Positions 5,749 through 8,522 of a DNA stretch of 8,522 nucleotides are shown in pieces. Both the position numbers and the translations under genes were made by a program. Origin of the DNA: RYN-433 sp036558265. Its GTDB lineage: Bacteria; Planctomycetota; Phycisphaerae; Tepidisphaerales; Tepidisphaeraceae. Each line of letters starts with the position of its first letter. The stretch's first letter is position 1. Location of the stretch: positions 1 to 8,522 of the forward strand of contig DATBFY010000450.1 in assembly GCA_036558265.1 (NCBI GenBank), read 5' to 3'. The notes beneath the pieces were generated by a model. That model did not search any database, had not been told where the DNA came from, and saw only the letters and a list, made by a program, of their open reading frames with translations.

Positions 5749-6345
5749 TGGCCGATCGGCAATGGCGACGCGCGACCCTCGGTCCGATCGCACTCGCGCC
5801 CGCAGGCTGGCTCGGCGCCAGAGACGCTGACTGTCGTCATCCAGACTGGCTTGGTTTTGCGCCAGCCACTTGACGGCGGCGTCGAACCGGATAACGGTGC
5901 GGAACGCCTCCTGGTCGCCAAGCTGAAACAGGACGAACGCACTGACATACGCGTCCGCGGCGGTCCGTCGGATGGGCACCGCTGGCCACGCGCCCTCGGA
6001 CTTCTGAAGGTCGGACAGATAATTAAGACCGCGATCGATCGCGATGCCCTGACCTCGATTGCACATCAAGGCGCGCAGGCAGAGGGCGGTCAACAGCGGG
6101 TCGCCCCAGCCGCCATCCCCCTCCTGGGCCGCGAGAATCGTGCGGATTAACGTCTGATTGAGCGAGTGATACCCCTGGCTCAGTTCATCCAGTCGGATCA
6201 GCGCCAGGGCGGCAACGGGGACGGCTTTGGACAACTCGACCACCAGGCGATGGGAGAACTCCGGTCGGGCGGCGAGCAGTTCACGCACGAGACGGTCGTA
6301 TTGGCGGGCATTCCACAATCGTTCGATCTGTCGCGTCGTCTGCAC
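5659..6345 (-). CDS. Small protein with prenyltransferase/squalene-cyclase-type alpha repeats
   Basis: Predicted 228 aa, no signal peptide. Two QW-like motifs, QEGDGGW (about 74-80) and QKSEGAW (about 114-120), are each followed by a TALxLRAL- or DAYVSAFVLF-type helix. A third possible repeat begins at WLAQNQ (about 160). This is the alpha-alpha barrel repeat of squalene/hopene cyclases and prenyltransferase beta subunits, but the protein is about a third of cyclase length. The cyclase catalytic DxDD box is absent, although LDDDS at 168-172 is superficially similar. It may be a non-catalytic repeat protein. GTG 6345 is preferred because AAGGAG at 6354-6359 lies 8 bases away; TTG 6351 would be only 2 bases from it. 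The last 30 codons run antisense to the neighbouring zinc-ribbon gene, so this tail may be poorly constrained. Confidence 0.72.
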   Translation of the reverse strand: MQTTRQIERLWNARQYDRLVRELLAARPEFSHRLVVELSKAVPVAALALIRLDELSQGYHSLNQTLIRTILAAQEGDGGWGDPLLTALCLRALMCNRGQGIAIDRGLNYLSDLQKSEGAWPAVPIRRTAADAYVSAFVLFQLGDQEAFRTVIRFDAAVKWLAQNQASLDDDSQRLWRRASLRARVRSDRGSRVAIADRPLTCDLFGSEGPAFGAALRGGAQVVAAARA

Positions 6346-6353
6346 GTCCAAGA

Positions 6354-6359
6354 CTCCTT
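6354..6359 (-). promoter_or_regulatory. Ribosome binding site that decides the GTG start at 6345
   Basis: AAGGAG on the minus strand ends eight bases before GTG 6345 but only two before TTG 6351. The spacing favours GTG and a protein two residues shorter than the longest open frame. Confidence 0.65.
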
Positions 6360-6373
6360 CCTAGGACGGATTA

Positions 6374-6398
6374 TGTTAGGTTTAATTATGCCCTAACA
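6374..6398. promoter_or_regulatory. Inverted repeat over the -10 region, candidate operator
   Basis: Perfect 7-bp arms TGTTAGG (6374-6380) and CCTAACA (6392-6398) flank 11 AT-rich bases. The element covers the -10 box and the predicted start of transcription, where a repressor would block initiation. Two further TTTAGG motifs lie upstream at 6423-6428 and 6433-6438. The binding protein is unknown. Confidence 0.5.
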
Positions 6399-6414
6399 GT
6401 TCGGCAGGAGTCAA
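6385..6414 (-). promoter_or_regulatory. Sigma70-type promoter of the repeat-protein gene
   Basis: The minus strand has TTGACT (6409-6414; 5/6 to TTGACA), an 18-base spacer and CATAAT (6385-6390; 5/6 to TATAAT). Transcription would start near 6378, giving a leader of about 33 nt that contains the AAGGAG site. It is the best promoter match I found in the window. Confidence 0.65.
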
Positions 6415-6499
6415 GCAAAATGTTTAGGTAATTTTAGGGTCCAGGCTGTTGAGACGTAACCTTTGGTCAGAACAGTACTTCGAAGGGCGGCTCGTCTGA

Positions 6500-7114
6500 T
6501 TACCCGGCCTTGGGGGTGCCGAACGCAGCTTTGTAGCTCTCCAAAAGCTGCTTCTTCGCGGCGTCGGACTTGGTGTACTGCCCCTGGGCGATCTTGTCGG
6601 CGACCTGGTTGATGCCGCTGGCGAGCTTCGCCAAACCCGCTCGGAAGCTGCGCGGGTTACTCTGAAGCTCCTGCGCGAGCGCCTTGACGGCGATCTTCCA
6701 CTCGCCGTTGACCCGAATCATCGTCGTGGGCCGGCTCGACCCCGGGAAGCTGACCGACGCCGTGTCGCCGGTGACCTGAATTTTGGCGGCGTTGATCTCG
6801 GCGACGGTCGTGCCGTCCACCGCACGGACGAAGTCGTCGGCCGTCTCCTTTCCGAACCTGGCGGTCGCGCTCTTGTGCAGGTTGGCCAGCGCTCCATCGA
6901 CCGTGGCCAGCGCATTTGCCAAGGCGCGCTCGCGCGTGCTGGTCGTGTAATAAAGACCCAGGGCCTTGTCGGTCTGGTTCGGGCCGACCAGCTTATCGTA
7001 CATGAGCAGGGCGGCACGGGGCCCCGAACCATCGTCGGCGGGGGCGGTGGAAGTCTTTGGCGCGGCAGCGACAGCGGTTGTCAGCAACGCGGCAACGAGC
7101 GTGATGATGCGCAT
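6500..7114 (-). CDS. Exported protein of unknown function
   Basis: Predicted 204 aa. A short signal peptide (MRIITLVAALLTTAVAAA, cleavage near residue 18) is followed by a polar linker. A helical region comes next (ALLMYDKLVGPNQTDKALGLYY..., about 33-100), then a small beta-rich part ending in TMIRVNGEWKIAVKAL. A beta strand with NGEWKI after a helical start recalls NTF2/SnoaL-like fold proteins, but this is only a resemblance. A lysine/alanine-rich helical tail ends the protein. There is no cysteine, so it is not a lipoprotein. ATG 7114 directly precedes the signal peptide, with a 6-bp hairpin just upstream and no good ribosome binding site. The gene lies behind another exported-protein gene, separated by two hairpins, so independent expression is likely. 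Confidence 0.8.
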   Translation of the reverse strand: MRIITLVAALLTTAVAAAPKTSTAPADDGSGPRAALLMYDKLVGPNQTDKALGLYYTTSTRERALANALATVDGALANLHKSATARFGKETADDFVRAVDGTTVAEINAAKIQVTGDTASVSFPGSSRPTTMIRVNGEWKIAVKALAQELQSNPRSFRAGLAKLASGINQVADKIAQGQYTKSDAAKKQLLESYKAAFGTPKAG

Positions 7115-7120
7115 GTCGGT

Positions 7121-7136
7121 GAAGATAACGATCTTC
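7121..7136 (-). promoter_or_regulatory. Hairpin just upstream of the 7114 start codon
   Basis: Minus strand GAAGAT-CGTT-ATCTTC has a perfect 6-bp stem and a 4-nt loop, ending six bases before ATG 7114. In RNA it would occupy the normal ribosome-binding position, so it may modulate translation. It could instead be a small operator. No protein is known to bind it. Confidence 0.45.
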
Positions 7137-7148
7137 GCACAGCGCTAC

Positions 7149-7176
7149 CACTGGCAAGCAGGACAGCTTGCCAGTG
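7149..7176 (-). terminator. 11-bp hairpin downstream of the 7209-7895 gene
   Basis: Perfect arms CACTGGCAAGC and GCTTGCCAGTG enclose six bases. It lies 33 bases beyond the stop at 7209, where a terminator would sit. There is no T-run after it, so it is not a classic intrinsic terminator. It could act as an mRNA 3' stabiliser or be one copy of a dispersed palindromic repeat. Confidence 0.5.
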
Positions 7177-7208
7177 CCACCCAATTTCGCGCGGGCCGCC
7201 GTGCCACG

Positions 7209-7895
7209 CTATTGCAGCTTGGCCTTGGCGTCCGCGGGGACCTCGACTTTGGTGCTGCCGACGTCCTTGATCTCGGTGGTCGTCGTGCGGTTGATGTCGC
7301 GGTCTTCGTTGTTGATGGTCATGCTCCCCTGGACGTTGTATTCAAACTTCGAAAGCACGCCGTCCTTCACCCAGAACTTGATCGTGCCCTTGGCGTTGCT
7401 GATCTGCGGGCCGGCCTGGTTGCCGCCGCGGCGGAAGCTCATCAGTTCCTTGGCGCCGGCCTCGGTCAGGTCGGCGGTGTAGACGTCGTCCGCCTTCTTG
7501 AGCTCCTTGGTCTTGTCGGCGATTTCCTGCGCCTGGACGGCCGGCGCCTTGAAGTTGGTCGCCATGCGCGCCAGAAACCGCTGCGGACCCTGCTCGTCCT
7601 GCAGCTCCGAGGCGGCCTTCCAGCCGTCGTCGGTCTTGAGCGCGGCCTTGGTCCCCTGGATCACGACCTCGCGCGTGTTGTCGCCGAAGGTCAGCGAGAG
7701 CGTCGTCGCGCCGTCCTTCTGCGTCTTGCCCTCGGTGGTGGAGTTAAAGCCGCCTTCGACCGTGGTCTTCCAGGAATAGTTGGCGGCGTCCGCCAGCTTC
7801 TTGCACGCGGCCTGGACGTCATCCTTGGCCTCGGCATGGGCGATCAGCGCCGGCACGGCCAGGACAGCAACGGCGACGAGTACATTCTTCAGCAT
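7209..7895 (-). CDS. Exported protein, LolA/LppX-like carrier fold suspected
   Basis: Predicted 228 aa. The signal peptide MLKNVLVAVAVLAVPALIAHA is cleaved near residue 21-23. The mature part starts with a helix (DDVQAACKKLADAANYSWKTTVEG), then alternating beta strands such as TTLSLTFGDN, EVVIQGTKAALK and GTIKFWVKDGVLSKFEYNVQG. It ends in strands rich in T/N/E. A helix followed by an antiparallel sheet with a FWV.DG.L.K.E repeat is the layout of LolA and LppX/LprG lipoprotein or lipid carriers; this is a fold guess without sequence proof. One cysteine (in AACKKL) lies outside a lipobox. A perfect AGGAGG stands seven bases before ATG 7895, so high translation is expected. The gene is divergent from rsmH. 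Confidence 0.8.
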   Translation of the reverse strand: MLKNVLVAVAVLAVPALIAHAEAKDDVQAACKKLADAANYSWKTTVEGGFNSTTEGKTQKDGATTLSLTFGDNTREVVIQGTKAALKTDDGWKAASELQDEQGPQRFLARMATNFKAPAVQAQEIADKTKELKKADDVYTADLTEAGAKELMSFRRGGNQAGPQISNAKGTIKFWVKDGVLSKFEYNVQGSMTINNEDRDINRTTTTEIKDVGSTKVEVPADAKAKLQ

Positions 7896-7902
7896 GACGG
7901 TT

Positions 7903-7909
7903 CCTCCTC
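7903..7909 (-). promoter_or_regulatory. Strong Shine-Dalgarno site of the 7209-7895 gene
   Basis: GAGGAGG on the minus strand lies seven bases from ATG 7895. It is the strongest site in the window and contrasts with the weak or absent sites of the kinase, rhomboid, 7114 and rsmH genes. It fixes the start with good confidence. Confidence 0.85.
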
Positions 7910-8056
7910 AGAAGGAATAGATGGTGAATTTGCGCGAAGGGGGAAGGATAGCAGGGGGGCCGCCGAAGGTGTAGGAGAATCTTGCGATGATTGGGCGGCG
8001 ACGTCCTGCGAAAACCTCGCTTGCGGGCCAAGCGCGTGCCGTCCGATGATGTCTGC

Positions 8057-8522
8057 ATGGACCTGCCGACGACCGGCCATGATCCGGTCTTGATGAACCA
8101 GGTGCTTGAAGCCCTCGCCCCGGCGGACGGCAAAACCATCGTCGATTGCACCCTCGGACGCGCCGGCCATGCCTCGGCGATCGCCGCTCGGCTGGGCAAG
8201 ACCGGCCGCCTGATTGGCCTGGACGTCGACCCGCGCAACCTCGAGTTCGCCAAAACTCGCCTCTCGGATGCCCCCTGCGAGGTCCGTCTCTTCCACGCGA
8301 ACTTCGCCGAGCTGGCCGACGTGCTCAAGGAGGTCGGCGTCGACAGCGGCGTGGACGGCATCCTGGCGGACCTGGGCATCAGCACCAACCAGTTGTTCGA
8401 GGAGCACTACGGCATGTCGTTCACCCATGACATGCCGCTCGACATGCGCATCGACCCGCGCATCCGCAGAAGCGCCGCCGACCTGGTCAACGCGTTGGCC
8501 GAGCAGGACCTGGCAAACGTCC
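8057..8522 (+). CDS. rsmH: RsmH, 16S rRNA (cytosine-1402-N4)-methyltransferase, 5' part
   Basis: The frame from ATG 8057 is open to the window edge: 155 codons, about half of the usual 300-320. Visible family motifs are GHDPVLMNQVLEAL at the N-terminus and DCTLGRAGHASAI, the SAM-binding glycine motif. LIGLDVDPRNLEFAKTRL is motif II, followed by HANFAELADVL and GILADLGISTNQL. GMSFTHDMPLDMRID is also present. The enzyme methylates N4 of C1402 in the ribosomal decoding centre, using S-adenosylmethionine. Most bacteria have DLGVSS where this protein has DLGIST, a mild change. In many bacteria rsmH opens the division and cell-wall gene cluster; whether that holds here lies outside the window. In-frame GTG 8036 is a possible alternative start. 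Neither start has a ribosome binding site, and ATG pairs at 8046/8049 are out of frame. Confidence 0.93.
   Translation, partial: MDLPTTGHDPVLMNQVLEALAPADGKTIVDCTLGRAGHASAIAARLGKTGRLIGLDVDPRNLEFAKTRLSDAPCEVRLFHANFAELADVLKEVGVDSGVDGILADLGISTNQLFEEHYGMSFTHDMPLDMRIDPRIRRSAADLVNALAEQDLANV

Noticed and set aside
6376..6396. TTAGG...CCTAA as a DtxR/IdeR iron box
   Set aside because: The half-sites are 11 bases apart, whereas in the TTAGGTTAGCCTAACCTAA box the outer half-sites are nine apart, and the centre does not match. It was kept only as an unassigned inverted repeat.
6966..8093. Plus-strand open frame of 375 codons
   Set aside because: It is antisense to two signal-peptide genes and crosses their intergenic hairpins and the divergent region before rsmH. 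It is G/R/L-rich and lacks any domain.

Overview
The window is GC-rich bacterial chromosome and most likely comes from a planctomycete, possibly the Phycisphaerae. This rests on family resemblance, not on a marker gene. The rhomboid opens with MGIYDRDYYR. A small membrane protein ends in a CPCCGYDL...CPECG zinc ribbon of the kind common in that phylum. Several secreted proteins match no well-known family, and intergenic DNA is packed with 7-bp tandem repeats. No phage, transposase or CRISPR signal was seen.

Layout. Bases 1-711 hold a plus-strand tRNA array: Val(CAC), Lys(CTT), an aberrant CAT (Met-like) tRNA and Phe(GAA). The spacers are built from a heptamer, GGATGAA on leaving a tRNA and its complement TTCATCC on approaching the next. 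Bases 770-2644 (minus) encode a membrane hybrid histidine kinase with its own receiver domain. It diverges from a plus-strand group at 2836-5748: rhomboid protease, HtrA-type periplasmic protease with PDZ domains, and a two-TM zinc-ribbon protein, with gaps of 35 and 46 bases that suggest one operon. This group meets, tail to tail with a 90-base overlap, a minus-strand gene (5659-6345) for a small protein with squalene-cyclase/prenyltransferase-type repeats. That gene has a recognisable sigma70-type promoter overlapped by a 7-bp inverted repeat. Two minus-strand genes for exported proteins follow (6500-7114 and 7209-7895), separated by two hairpins. At the right edge the 5' part of rsmH (16S rRNA m4C1402 methyltransferase) starts at 8057 and runs off the window.

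Working together. The rhomboid/HtrA pair points to membrane and periplasmic protein quality control, with the zinc-ribbon protein as an uncharacterised associate (inference). The kinase may sense an envelope or intracellular signal, but no partner regulator is present here. The two exported proteins are a lipoprotein-carrier-like candidate and an unknown. They share orientation but probably have separate transcripts.

The least conventional part is the tRNA array. The spacers carry terminal inverted repeats like those of a small mobile element, and the same repeats could fold a 13-bp helix under the tRNA-Lys acceptor stem. No clearly novel multi-gene system could be demonstrated from this window alone.
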